A stretch of 64,000 bases of DNA from Pseudomonas guariconensis (GCF_015680235.1 NZ_JADLJL010000022.1:21907-85906); one strand, 5' to 3'; positions 8,827 through 18,125 are shown, counted from the stretch's first letter. Program-made: numbers and translations. The notes: a model not told the origin generated them from the letters alone.

Positions 8827-9291
8827 ATGATGAAAAAAATAGTTTTAACTTATGGCACTTTCGATCTTTTCCATGTGGGGCATCTTAATCTCCTAACCAG
8901 ACTTCGTGAATTAGGTGATTATTTGATTGTCGGGGTTTCGACGGATAAGTTTAACGAGGGTAAGGGGAAAAAAACAATTGTTAGTTTCGAAGATAGGCTA
9001 AAAATTGTTGCAGGACTTAGGTGTGTTGACTTGGCTATCCCAGAGGAAAGCTGGGATCAAAAAACTAAAGATATAGAAAAGTATGGAGTTTCGATTTTTG
9101 GTATGGGACATGATTGGGAGGGACATTTTGACTTTCTGAAAGATCAATGTGAGGTTATATATTTACCACGAACTGATGGGGTTTCTAGTACAGCCATAAA
9201 AAAGACGCTCCAAGCGTTAGATAAATCGCATGTGTCTGATCTGAAAAAAGCATTAGATTTGATTTCTTCCATTGTTGAGCGATTTGATTAA
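8827..9291 (+). CDS. glycerol-3-phosphate cytidylyltransferase-like (TagD family)
   Basis: A 154-residue nucleotidyltransferase. It has the family's GTFDLFHVGH motif (residues 10-19, the HxGH CTP-binding signature) and RTDGVSST (115-122, the counterpart of the RTxGISTT signature). Such enzymes make CDP-glycerol from CTP and sn-glycerol-3-phosphate; related enzymes use other small polyol phosphates or ethanolamine phosphate. A CDP-glycerol glycerophosphotransferase-like gene two genes downstream supports CDP-glycerol as the product. The C-terminus extends about 20 residues past TagD as a charged helix. Two consecutive ATG codons (8827, 8830) are possible starts. Confidence 0.85.
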   Translation: MMKKIVLTYGTFDLFHVGHLNLLTRLRELGDYLIVGVSTDKFNEGKGKKTIVSFEDRLKIVAGLRCVDLAIPEESWDQKTKDIEKYGVSIFGMGHDWEGHFDFLKDQCEVIYLPRTDGVSSTAIKKTLQALDKSHVSDLKKALDLISSIVERFD

Positions 9292-9405
9292 CGAGGGGTG
9301 CAAGTTTTTAAGGTCCTATGAATTTATACATAAATGGATGTGCAATTTGATTTTTGCAATTGATTTTCAGTCTATAAATTTATTTCGCTTTAAGAGCTTG
9401 TTCTA

Positions 9406-10623
9406 ATGGCTAGATCAAAGACGTTGACTGGTAACGCGATCGCGCTTCTGCTAATGCAGTTGGCAAATTATGTCTTGCCTTTTGTACTTATTCCGTTCTT
9501 AACGAGAGCTCTCGGAATTTCTCTTTATGGCGTTGTAGCATTCGGCATAGGGGTCGTACAGTTAAGCTGCATAATTACTGATTTTGGGTTCAACTTATCT
9601 GCTACTAGGCAAATTGCAATAAAGTCAGCTAAAAAAAATCTGGTTAAAAAAATAGTTGGTGCTGTCTTGCTATGTAAGTTTTTTTTGCTAATCCCAGTAA
9701 TTATATGTGCGTTGATTATTCCGTATATAATACCGCAATATAATACGTACCATCTATTTTTTTTAGTGATGGCAGTAGCGATATTTTTTCAGACGTTTCA
9801 ACCAATTTGGTTGTTTCAGGGTATTGAGAAAATGGCCTTGATAACCATCTTTATGGTTTCAAGTAAATTAATGTATGTGGCCTTAGTACTATGCTTCGTT
9901 AAGTCGTCAGCCGATTACTTGTGGGTTGCTGTTGCGTACGTTATATCTCAAGCAATCGGTACGCTATTAGCCTTTTTGTTTATGTGGCGACTGAAATATT
10001 TACCTATCTGGCCGCAAGCCCGATTTATTAAATTAATTTTTCTGCAGTCGGTAGATTTCTTTTGGTCACGTGCTGCTGTAGCTACCTATACAGTTGGTGG
10101 AGGTCTCTATTTAGGTATTGTCGCCGGTCCCATTGGACTTGCTCTATACTCAGCAGCGGAGCAACTTTATAAAGGAGCTCAAGCTTTGCTTCAACCACTA
10201 ATCCAAGCTTTGTTTCCATATATGGCGAAAACAAAAAATATTTATCTTTTTAAGAAAATATTGGTAACGAGTTTTTCTTTATGTGTCTTAGGTGTAGTTA
10301 TTGGGACGTTGACTGGAGAGTTTTGGCTGAGTTTGATTTTTGGTGACGAGTTCTCAAAAAGCTACCCTGTTTTGGTGATCTTCATGATTACCTTTATGAT
10401 ATCCACTCCTTCCGCATTATTGGGCTATCCACTTTTAAGCGCACTGGGGGACTCAAAGTCTGCCAATCGAAGCGTACTGGTGGGTGGTGTCTGCCAACTG
10501 TTGATGTTTATTATATTGTATCTTGTGGGAAATAAGGAATTATTATATGTTGCCGGGGCGATAATGTTTTCCGAGCTTGTGGTTTTATGTTATAGAGTAG
10601 TAAAATCTAAAAAATTCTTATAG
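9406..10623 (+). CDS. wzx: O-antigen flippase, Wzx-type (MATE/PST superfamily)
   Basis: A 405-residue membrane protein with about 12 hydrophobic segments and no large soluble domain. The first segments read LMQLANYVLPFVLIPFLTRALG, typical of oligosaccharide repeat-unit flippases, and a GDSKSANR loop precedes the last helix pair. It would move undecaprenyl-diphosphate-linked O-units to the periplasmic face. Only Wzx fits this signature in the cluster. It starts 114 bases after the cytidylyltransferase. Strong A/T codon bias suggests acquisition with the cluster. Confidence 0.88.
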   Translation: MARSKTLTGNAIALLLMQLANYVLPFVLIPFLTRALGISLYGVVAFGIGVVQLSCIITDFGFNLSATRQIAIKSAKKNLVKKIVGAVLLCKFFLLIPVIICALIIPYIIPQYNTYHLFFLVMAVAIFFQTFQPIWLFQGIEKMALITIFMVSSKLMYVALVLCFVKSSADYLWVAVAYVISQAIGTLLAFLFMWRLKYLPIWPQARFIKLIFLQSVDFFWSRAAVATYTVGGGLYLGIVAGPIGLALYSAAEQLYKGAQALLQPLIQALFPYMAKTKNIYLFKKILVTSFSLCVLGVVIGTLTGEFWLSLIFGDEFSKSYPVLVIFMITFMISTPSALLGYPLLSALGDSKSANRSVLVGGVCQLLMFIILYLVGNKELLYVAGAIMFSELVVLCYRVVKSKKFL

Positions 10624-10634
10624 AAATTGCAATA

Positions 10635-11792
10635 ATGGGGCGCGCATTGAAAATTAAAAAATTACTTTTGGCCTTATTGAACCTTCCTATTTACGTGGTT
10701 CTGCAAAAAATCCCCAAGAAAGACAATTTGTGGATATTTGGGTCCTGGTTTGGTATGAGATATTCAGATAGCCCGAAATATTTGTTCGAATACATAAATA
10801 AAAATACAAATTCTGATGCTGTTTGGTTAACGAAAGATAAACACACACTTCGTCTTATTCGCGCTAAAGGATATCGAGCATATAAGACTTATAGTTTGCT
10901 GGGGTATTATCTTTCGGCGCGAGCAAAGTTTGGGGTTGTATCTACGTCTCCTGAAGATATTAATTTTTATATAAGGCCTAAATTAATAGTCAATCTATGG
11001 CATGGTAATCCACTGAAGAAAATAGGCTACGATGATAAAATAAACAATAACTCAGTACCTAAAGAGCGGAGCTTTTTTAAAAAGCTTATCATGCCTTACG
11101 CTCAGTTGCGGCCATATTCCATTGTAACGGCAAGTTCGGAGGAGGAGAAAAAAAATCTTATCACAGCATTTAGAGTCGATAGTGAAAAAGTGCTAGTTAC
11201 CGGCTTGCCGCGGAATGAGGTTTTTTTTAACGAAAGTCTCAAAGAAAAAGAGTTTAAAGTGCTGTATATGCCGACCCATAGGGGCGAAGGGGAATTTGAT
11301 GTAACAAACTTTTTTGCTCGCGATATGGATTTTATTAATGAGCACTTAAATAAGTTAAATGTTAAGTTGTACGTTAAGCTTCACTTTTATTACCGATCTG
11401 TAAGAGTTGAAAATAAAAGCAACATTATATTTGTTGATGATGCGGAAATATCCTATGATATCTATCCGCTTCTCTCTAGTGCGGCCATATTAATTACTGA
11501 CTACTCAAGTGTTTATTTTGATTTTTTATTAACTGAAAAACCCATCATCTTTGCGCCATTTGACCATGAGGCTTACCTATCGAAGGAGCGAGAGCTTTAC
11601 TATGACTACGATAGTGTTACTCCCGGACCAAAATGTTCGAGCTGGCAAGAAATTATAAATTGGATTGAATGCTTCAAATCTAACCCGTCGCTATACAGTG
11701 AAGAGAGAAAGTCTGTCAAGGACTTATTTCATGCATGTCAAAGCGGAAAATATAGCGAGAATGTATATGATAAAGTTTCAACTTTGAGATAG
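10635..11792 (+). CDS. CDP-glycerol glycerophosphotransferase family protein
   Basis: A 385-residue member of the TagB/TagF family. Diagnostic motifs are WHGNPLKKIG (residues 122-131; usually WHGTPLKxIG), MPTHRGEG (212-219) and TDYSSVYFDF (288-297) followed by KPIIFAPFDHEAY. These form the CDP-glycerol site in teichoic-acid polymerases. It would transfer glycerol phosphate from CDP-glycerol to the O-unit, either as a branch or in the backbone. It overlaps the GTG of the next gene by one base and pairs logically with the TagD-like gene. Family membership is firm; the acceptor is unknown. Confidence 0.9.
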   Translation: MGRALKIKKLLLALLNLPIYVVLQKIPKKDNLWIFGSWFGMRYSDSPKYLFEYINKNTNSDAVWLTKDKHTLRLIRAKGYRAYKTYSLLGYYLSARAKFGVVSTSPEDINFYIRPKLIVNLWHGNPLKKIGYDDKINNNSVPKERSFFKKLIMPYAQLRPYSIVTASSEEEKKNLITAFRVDSEKVLVTGLPRNEVFFNESLKEKEFKVLYMPTHRGEGEFDVTNFFARDMDFINEHLNKLNVKLYVKLHFYYRSVRVENKSNIIFVDDAEISYDIYPLLSSAAILITDYSSVYFDFLLTEKPIIFAPFDHEAYLSKERELYYDYDSVTPGPKCSSWQEIINWIECFKSNPSLYSEERKSVKDLFHACQSGKYSENVYDKVSTLR

Positions 11793-13054
11793 TGAGTATA
11801 TTTATGTTCTCTGCTCGATTGGAAGCAGCTTTAAAGGCCTTGATGATGGCTTTCTTGATATGGCTCATGTGCGAGTCCTATATACTAGTTGCTGCTTATG
11901 AAGTAGGGCCGAAAATATTTATTGCTATTTTTCAGGCAAGCAAATATTTCTTGATTATCTTGGTTCCCGTTGTATTGCTACTAAACTGTGGCTTAGATCG
12001 CTATTGGGTTAGATTCTTACTGTTATATGCCTTCATTATTGCTATTTTTACACTTGTTTCTATTATAAGCGGGCGATCACTTTCTCTAATTTTACTTTCT
12101 TTGAAAAATATATACCTTTGGGGCTTTTATTTTTTTCTCATTGTCAGTTCTCGAGTGCAGTTTACCGCAGGGGATCTGAAGCTTGCCAATTGGGTGGTTG
12201 TAATATTTGCCATCATAAATGTGGTCTACTCTTTGTATGTGGCTAATATCTATGAAGGCGATCCTAATGTATTTTATTTTTATGAGTTTTATGTTGGAAA
12301 AAATTTATTTTCCATTTGGAATTTTGTAAAGGACGATGAGGTTCGAGCTTTTGGCTTAATGGGCTCTCCATTAACATTGTCCCAATCTCTAATGTTACCA
12401 GCTATTTTTTGCTACTCAGCAATTTTTTTCCGAAAACCACAAGTGACTTCAATAGCGTATTTTTTAGCGCTGATTATTATTTTGTTAGGGTTGTATCTAA
12501 CAAAAACTAGAAATCCCGTTCTGGCTTTTATACTTGCTGTAACCATAGTAGCACTTGGCCGAAACTGGAAAGGGAGAGGTAAATATCTTTTAACGTTTGC
12601 TCTTCTCTATATCTCCAGTTTTTTACTGGTTTTGGAGGTTAATAGTCGGGGAGGGGGGGACTTATCTTCTCAGGCGCGGATACCTATGCTAATGCAATTC
12701 ATAGATCATATAGTCGCGAGACCATTCGGATATGGCATTGGTAGTACAGGCGTGGCAGCCCCAGGCTATGATTTTTTCTTTGAGTCCTCATTTTCAACAA
12801 TTCTGATGGATCTTGGTCTTGTAGGTGGATTGGTTGTAATATTGATGTTCTTTAAAACTGTAATGCATATCAAAGATTTTATATGTTTTGAGAGAAAACA
12901 GGATAACTGGTTGTTTATTAGTAGCATGGCCTCTGCATTCTCTTTGCTATTTGTCACTAACTTCTCAAATATATTCGATTCTAGCTTGTTCTTATATGCA
13001 ACACTATTTGCAGTTGCAGTAAAGCAAAAAAAAATGGTGGGAGCGTACGAATGA
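11792..13054 (+). CDS. wzy: O-antigen polymerase, Wzy-type
   Basis: A 420-residue protein with about 10-12 hydrophobic segments and a larger periplasmic loop near residues 275-330 containing RGGGDLSSQARIPM and GYGIGSTG, a layout common in Wzy. Wzy proteins share little sequence, so the call rests on topology and position beside wzx and wzz. GTG at 11792 overlaps the previous stop; ATG at 11804 is an equally good start. The end overlaps the next gene by four bases (ATGA). Confidence 0.8.
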   Translation: MSIFMFSARLEAALKALMMAFLIWLMCESYILVAAYEVGPKIFIAIFQASKYFLIILVPVVLLLNCGLDRYWVRFLLLYAFIIAIFTLVSIISGRSLSLILLSLKNIYLWGFYFFLIVSSRVQFTAGDLKLANWVVVIFAIINVVYSLYVANIYEGDPNVFYFYEFYVGKNLFSIWNFVKDDEVRAFGLMGSPLTLSQSLMLPAIFCYSAIFFRKPQVTSIAYFLALIIILLGLYLTKTRNPVLAFILAVTIVALGRNWKGRGKYLLTFALLYISSFLLVLEVNSRGGGDLSSQARIPMLMQFIDHIVARPFGYGIGSTGVAAPGYDFFFESSFSTILMDLGLVGGLVVILMFFKTVMHIKDFICFERKQDNWLFISSMASAFSLLFVTNFSNIFDSSLFLYATLFAVAVKQKKMVGAYE

Positions 13055-13866
13055 AAATTGCTGCTGTAATAGTCTTATACAAAAAGTCGTATGTCGATTC
13101 GATTGCATTGCAAAGCCTTCTTAAGATGTTTGATGATAGAAACAATGATATCGACTTTCATCTGTACGTATGGAATAACTCACCTGAAATAAATGATGTG
13201 CTCATCCATTCTAAAGTTACCTGGCTTGAGGGCAATAATTCAACCCTACCTAAAATCTACAATGATGTGGCGGCGCTTGCTTTTGCTGATGGAGCTGACG
13301 CGCTGTTATTGTCGGACGATGACACTGATTACAGTACATACGACTTGGAGCATACTTGCTCTGTATTAAGAGGTAGGGAGGTTTATACCGAGCCCTTCGG
13401 CTGTATAATTCCCAATATTTCTGCGGCAGGGAAAATTGTTAGCCCTGGGCGTAGATTTTTATTTAAAGGCTATGTGATCGATCAAGTTACCGAAGGGGTT
13501 GTCTCATCCAATAATTTGCTAGCTATAAATAGTGGCATAGTAATTACAAAGGATTTTTATGAGCGAAATAATATGTTGTATGACGAGCGACTAAATTTTT
13601 ATGGTACAGATACCGACTTTTTTATTCGTTATGAGTCATTCTATGAATTTATCTATGTGTGCCCATCTGTTTTAAAGCATAGCCTCTCAGAGCAGTCTAT
13701 TGAAACTGCGGATAGAGCTCTCTTTCGATGGAGAGATAATTTGTATGCCATTAATATTATGTTTGAAAAAAGGTCGCGTGCTTTTAAAATTGCGATGCGC
13801 AGCTATTACTTCTTACTGCGGTGTAAACTGGCTGTTAGTTACCGAGATATAAGGTTTTTGAAGTGA
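13051..13866 (+). CDS. glycosyltransferase, GT2-like (GT-A fold)
   Basis: A 271-residue protein starting MKIAAVIVLYKK, the usual nucleotide-sugar-binding beta strand of GT2 enzymes. An SDDDTDY acidic cluster at residues 88-94 stands for the metal-binding DXD, and FYGTDTDFFIRY near residue 190 looks like the acceptor/catalytic-base region. Layout resembles rhamnosyltransferase-type GT2 enzymes, but donor and linkage cannot be read from sequence. The gene overlaps wzy by four bases and the acyltransferase by four bases, so it sits inside a tightly coupled run. Confidence 0.82.
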   Translation: MKIAAVIVLYKKSYVDSIALQSLLKMFDDRNNDIDFHLYVWNNSPEINDVLIHSKVTWLEGNNSTLPKIYNDVAALAFADGADALLLSDDDTDYSTYDLEHTCSVLRGREVYTEPFGCIIPNISAAGKIVSPGRRFLFKGYVIDQVTEGVVSSNNLLAINSGIVITKDFYERNNMLYDERLNFYGTDTDFFIRYESFYEFIYVCPSVLKHSLSEQSIETADRALFRWRDNLYAINIMFEKRSRAFKIAMRSYYFLLRCKLAVSYRDIRFLK

Positions 13867-14552
13867 AAATAATTAAAAATATAGTGAACTACTTGGCCGC
13901 ACTTATCAAGGGCCGGGACTTCAAAGTTGATCCAGCTGTGGACGATGCATACCTAATAAAAATGCTTTGGTCATATGCGTTTAGCTGTATGCGAGGGCTT
14001 TTTAGGCTGAGGGCTTTCGTTCTATTAGGTAAGAACGTTAGTCTTTGGTCAGTGTCGAGTTTAAAATTCGGTAAATCTGTTAGTATTGGTGATGACTGTA
14101 TAATAAATGCGCTTTCACGCAATGGTGTAGTGTTTGGAAATCACGTATCCATACAGAAGAGGACTATTATTGAATGCACTGGAAGCATCAGACATATCGG
14201 TCAAGGTTTAGTGCTAGGTAATAATGTAGGTATAGGCTCAAATTCCTTTTTGGGATGTGCCGGTGGTATAGAAATTAGTGATGATACTATTGTGGGGAAC
14301 TATGTTTCGTTCCATGCCGAAAATCATAACTATCAGTCCGCAGATTTGCCTATTAGAGATCAAGGCGTATCGCATATCGGAATTAAGGTGGGGCGTGGGT
14401 GTTGGATTGGAGCTAAAGCAACCATTCTGGATGGAGCATTGATTGAAGATGGATGCATTATTGCTGCAGGTGCGTTGGTGACGCAAGGCCGATATCTGGC
14501 AAACTCTATCTATGGAGGAGTTCCAGCAAAGTTTTTACGGAGTAGGTTTTGA
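13863..14552 (+). CDS. hexapeptide-repeat acyltransferase
   Basis: A 229-residue protein dominated by left-handed beta-helix repeats (patterns such as VGIGSNSFLG, IVGNYVSFHAENHN, VGRGCWIGAKATILDG). The HAENHN histidine near residue 150 matches the catalytic His of WbbJ/LacA-like O-acetyltransferases, and IYGGVPAKFLR closes the domain. It probably O-acetylates one O-unit sugar. The start is GTG overlapping the previous stop (GTGA). Confidence 0.85.
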   Translation: MKIIKNIVNYLAALIKGRDFKVDPAVDDAYLIKMLWSYAFSCMRGLFRLRAFVLLGKNVSLWSVSSLKFGKSVSIGDDCIINALSRNGVVFGNHVSIQKRTIIECTGSIRHIGQGLVLGNNVGIGSNSFLGCAGGIEISDDTIVGNYVSFHAENHNYQSADLPIRDQGVSHIGIKVGRGCWIGAKATILDGALIEDGCIIAAGALVTQGRYLANSIYGGVPAKFLRSRF

Positions 14553-14554
14553 AA

Positions 14555-15631
14555 ATGAAAACCTTTGTTTTTGTTCACTTATTTAATGATAGAAGTGGTA
14601 GTCCCAAGGTGTTAGCACATTCTATTAAGGCGCTCCATGCACACGGATATAGTATTGAGTTGTTGACAAGCAATCATCGTGAAGGTTTTCTGGATAATTT
14701 ACCTGGTAATAGACGCTCAATATTTTATAAGCGTTCGGAAAATAAAGCGTTGACCTTGCTTTTTTATGTTGTTTCTCAGGTATTTCTGTTTTTTTATTGC
14801 TTTCGCTATATTCATAGAGATGTAGTATTTTACGTTAATACAATGATGCCGTGTGGAGCGGCAGTGGCGGCGTACTTAATGCGGAAACAGGTTGTTTATC
14901 ATGTTCATGAAACATCACTACGACCAAGGATTTTAAAAAATACGCTCAGGGCTGTAATTCAAATTTGTGCCTCGAAAGTAATATTTGTCTCCAAATACCT
15001 GAGTGCCGTGGAGAGGTTTCGAAGTATACCTCAGGTCGTAGTTTATAATGCATTGGATTGTGTAGAGTTGAAAAACAATTTTCGTCAGAAAGACGGCTGC
15101 GATAAATTTAACGTTCTGATGGTTTGTTCGTTAAAGACTTATAAGGGAGTTATCGAGTTCATAAGGCTTGCACGTCATATGCAGGCGTGCGAGGATGTTT
15201 TTTTTACGTTAGTACTGAATGCGGATTGTGAGGAAATTGAATCTTCCATTATGTTGCGAGATTTACCTCATAATGTGGCCGTCTACTCTCGACAAGTAGA
15301 AGTCTCTAGGTTTTATGAGCGTGCCTCACTTCTTGTAAATCTGTCCAGGCCAGATGAGTGGATTGAGACTTTCGGTTTAACTGTTTTAGAGGGTATGGCG
15401 TATCACTTGCCAGTAATTGTCCCCCCTATTGGAGGACCGGCAGAGTTTGTAGAAGATGGAAAGCAAGGCTATCTAATAAGCTCCTATGAGACAGAAAAAC
15501 TAGCTGATACAATTATGATGTTGGCGGCTGACCGTACGCACTACGAAAACCTCGCCAGGTCTGCATATCAAAAAGCGAACGAATTTGATATGAAAAATTT
15601 TGAAAAAAATATAATTAAAGCGGTTCAATAA
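14555..15631 (+). CDS. glycosyltransferase, GT4-like (GT-B fold)
   Basis: About 358 residues. The C-terminal half carries the GT4 signature: a CSLKTYKG strand near residue 185 and an E-x7-E motif in ETFGLTVLEGMAYHLPVIVPPIGG near residue 270. The N-terminus (FVHLFNDRSGSPKVL) matches the acceptor-binding glycine loop. I prefer ATG 14555 over the TTG two codons earlier that overlaps the preceding gene. Donor sugar unknown; one of three glycosyltransferases that would build the O-unit. Confidence 0.83.
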   Translation: MKTFVFVHLFNDRSGSPKVLAHSIKALHAHGYSIELLTSNHREGFLDNLPGNRRSIFYKRSENKALTLLFYVVSQVFLFFYCFRYIHRDVVFYVNTMMPCGAAVAAYLMRKQVVYHVHETSLRPRILKNTLRAVIQICASKVIFVSKYLSAVERFRSIPQVVVYNALDCVELKNNFRQKDGCDKFNVLMVCSLKTYKGVIEFIRLARHMQACEDVFFTLVLNADCEEIESSIMLRDLPHNVAVYSRQVEVSRFYERASLLVNLSRPDEWIETFGLTVLEGMAYHLPVIVPPIGGPAEFVEDGKQGYLISSYETEKLADTIMMLAADRTHYENLARSAYQKANEFDMKNFEKNIIKAVQ

Positions 15632-15639
15632 AACTACTT

Positions 15640-16755
15640 ATGAAAAAAGAATTGTTCATTTTAGGGACTCGTGGGGTTCCGGCTCAGCACGGTGGTTTTG
15701 AAACGTTTGCAGAAAAACTTTCGCTCTTTTTGGTAGCTCAAGGGTGGTCTGTTACCGTTTATTGCCAAGAAGAGGGTAAAGGAGCTTCTTGGGAAAGCGA
15801 GTGGAGGGGGGTCAAACGTATTCATATACCTGTAAGTCAATCCGGGGCTAAGGGAACGGTACTTTTTGACTGGTATGCCACCAAAAATGCTCTTAATCAG
15901 CATGGTTTGTTTTTAACACTAGGCTACAACACCGCGATATTTAACACTCTTCAAAGAGTAAAAGGGCAAGTCAATATAATAAATATGGACGGAATTGAGT
16001 GGCGTCGAGATAAATGGGGAGGGATCGCAAAAGCTTGGTTTTGGTTGAATGAGCGAATCGGGTGTTGGGTAGGGAATCACCTGATTGCAGATCATCCGAG
16101 AATTGAAGATCATTTATCAACGCGTGTATCTCGCTCTAAGATCACAATGATTCCGTATGGTGGGGACGATGTTGCATCTGGCGATCTTCGTCTTTTAGAG
16201 CGTTTTTCGCTCAACTCAGGCGGCTATTCAATAATAATAGCAAGACCTGAGCCTGAAAACTCAATACTTGAAATGGTACGGGCTTTTAGTTCTAAAGAGC
16301 GAGGACATATATTATTGGTTTTAGGAAATTACTCACCTGAAAAAAATCCCTACCATCGTTTGGTCATGGATTCTGCAAGTGCGGAGGTTGTTTTTCCTGG
16401 TGCTATCTATGAGCCGGCAGTTATACAAGCTTTACGTTTTCACTGCCGCTTCTATTTACATGGCCATCGTGTCGGTGGGACCAATCCTTCTTTAGTTGAG
16501 GCTTTAGGGGCAAACTGTGCCATTGTGGCTCATGATAACCCATTCAATCGATGGGTGGCTGAAGAGTCAGCAAAGTATTTTCAGGATGAGGCTGGTTGCG
16601 CTAAAGCAATTAGCGATCTATTGGAAGACAGTTCTAGTTTGAAAAAGTTAAAAACTGCTGCTCACCTTAGATTTAACGAGCGTTTCACTTGGAGTAGTGT
16701 GCTTAAGGAATACGAAGATTTGCTTGATCTATGGTATGAGAAAACTATGGGTTGA
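15640..16755 (+). CDS. DUF1972/GT4 glycosyltransferase, probable rhamnosyltransferase
   Basis: A 371-residue protein beginning MKKELFILGTRGVPAQHGGFE; the RGVPAxxGGFE block (residues 11-21) defines the DUF1972 N-terminal domain. A GT4 C-terminal domain follows (HGHRVGGTNPSLVEALG near residue 275). Characterised relatives such as Cps2T and WchF are beta-1,4-rhamnosyltransferases, and the rml genes in this locus supply dTDP-rhamnose, so rhamnose transfer is the best guess. It is the last gene before the IS insertion. Confidence 0.83.
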   Translation: MKKELFILGTRGVPAQHGGFETFAEKLSLFLVAQGWSVTVYCQEEGKGASWESEWRGVKRIHIPVSQSGAKGTVLFDWYATKNALNQHGLFLTLGYNTAIFNTLQRVKGQVNIINMDGIEWRRDKWGGIAKAWFWLNERIGCWVGNHLIADHPRIEDHLSTRVSRSKITMIPYGGDDVASGDLRLLERFSLNSGGYSIIIARPEPENSILEMVRAFSSKERGHILLVLGNYSPEKNPYHRLVMDSASAEVVFPGAIYEPAVIQALRFHCRFYLHGHRVGGTNPSLVEALGANCAIVAHDNPFNRWVAEESAKYFQDEAGCAKAISDLLEDSSSLKKLKTAAHLRFNERFTWSSVLKEYEDLLDLWYEKTMG

Positions 16756-16860
16756 AAACTTTACGAATAGTACTATCATAAACACGCCGCTAGCAGGCCA
16801 ATGTCACCATGGCGGCGTAATTCGAACTTGCCGTTGTGGCTCGCTAAGCGGGATGGTCTT

Positions 16861-16943
16861 TCAGTTAACCGAGCAGGCGCTTGATGACGTTGCCCTTCTG
16901 GTACTTGGTTTTTTCGAAGAACTGAATCGCCCCTGGTTTCCTA
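16861..16943 (-). pseudogene. fragment of a second, diverged IS5-type transposase
   Basis: Read on the minus strand, this short piece gives KPGAIQFFEKTKYQKGNVI then KRLLG and a stop. It aligns with KPGLPRLFDKPKYRERNVI..GLFG of the intact-looking element next door (near 17695-17765), but is clearly a different, diverged lineage and in the opposite orientation. The fragment stops where the neighbouring IS begins, and no continuation is seen on the far side. The rest of the gap from 16756 shows no gene. Confidence 0.6.
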
Positions 16944-17884
16944 GGCTCTGTATGATAACCTTTGAAACGCCACCAGAGCCTCTGAAAGCCTGATTTTCCG
17001 TAGAGTTCTCGCCTTTTAGGCGAAGGATTCTGCCATGCCCAAGCGATACGAACTTTCCGACGCAGACTGGGAAATAGTCGCCGATCTTTTTGCTGCGCAT
17101 CGGCGCACCGGACGCCCAAGAGCTGATGGTCGCCTGATGCTCAATGGCGTGCTGTGGGTGCTTTGCTCTGGCGCCGCATGGCGAGACATGCCGGAGCGGT
17201 TCGGTCCGTGGTCCACGGTTTATCAGCGCTTCCGAGATTGGCGAAACCAGGGCACCTTCAACAAAATGCTCAAGCGCCTACACGTCAAACTCAACGTCCA
17301 AGGCCTGATCGACTTGGACACATGGTGTATTGACTCAACCGCAGTCAAAGCGACCCGGGCCTAATCTGGAGCAGGCAAAAAAGGGGACAGAAGAACCAAC
17401 GGACCACGCACTCGGAAGAAGCCGGGGTGGACTAACAACGAAAATTCATAGGAACTGCGACACCCGAGGTGTGCCATTGCATTTCATCCTCTCCGGTGGC
17501 CAAGCCAGCGATATTTCCCATGCTCAGCCTTTGCTGGACGGTGTTCACATTCCCACCGAACGAGGCAGGCCCCGTAAGCGATGCCGCAAGCTGATAGCGG
17601 ATAAAGGCTATGACGCCGAATCGCTGCGGCAATATTGCGACCGGTATCGCATGCAGCCCGTGATTCCCTACCGAATCATGAAGCGCAAACCGAAGCCTGG
17701 ATTGCCGCGTCTGTTCGACAAACCCAAGTACCGAGAACGCAACGTTATCGAGGGACTATTTGGCTGGCTGAAGGAGCATCGCCGCTTGGCGACACGCTAC
17801 TGCAAGCTCGCGAAAAGTTATGCCGCCAAGGTCACGTTGGCCTGCTGGCGGCGGTGTCTACGACAGTACTTTTCGTACAGTGCC
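16944..17884 (+). mobile_element. IS5-family insertion sequence (IS427-like group), 941 bp
   Basis: Imperfect terminal inverted repeats GGCTCTGTATGA (16944-16955) and TCGTACAGTGCC (17873-17884, reverse complement GGCACTGTACGA; 10 of 12 match) are flanked on both sides by TA (16942-16943 and 17885-17886), the 2-bp target duplication usual for this group. Inside are two overlapping transposase frames. The element splits the O-antigen operon between the third glycosyltransferase and the priming transferase. Confidence 0.85.
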
Positions 17885-17887
17885 TAG
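17035..17887 (+). pseudogene. IS5-family transposase in two frames, probably inactive
   Basis: The first frame (17035-17364) encodes the DUF4096-type N-terminus, RYELSDADWEIVADLF to TWCIDSTAVKATRA. The second frame (stop at 17887) carries the rest of the DDE domain, including ADKGYDAE and the YRERNVIEGLFGWLKEHRR block. Relatives join the frames by slippage at an A-run; here the run A6G4 is at 17377-17386. The first frame meets TAA at 17362, before the run, where relatives continue with SSGAGKKG-like sequence. A single C-to-A change (TCA to TAA) would explain it. The final TAG uses the flanking target TA. The frameshift mechanism is from family knowledge; the early stop is directly visible. 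Confidence 0.75.
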
Positions 17888-18125
17888 ACAACTCACTTGA
17901 ATTGTATTACTTTATTCGGTCGCTCTTATGGGCAGGATTCGAGTTTGGCTTGGAGCTCGTCTAAGACTGGGTATCATATATAGCAGAAGGTCTGGCGCAG
18001 AGTTAATTATATATGGAGATATTTATGGGTTGGGTGGATTTATGCGGCTGGTTGGTCTTGTTGTGATTTTCAAAGCATGGCTAAAACAATGTCTTAATAT
18101 TAAAAAGATTTAGGCCTAACATATA

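Noticed and set aside
17928..18113. 61-codon open frame right of the IS
   Set aside because: No ribosome site, no recognisable family, and unlikely composition; more likely leftover sequence.
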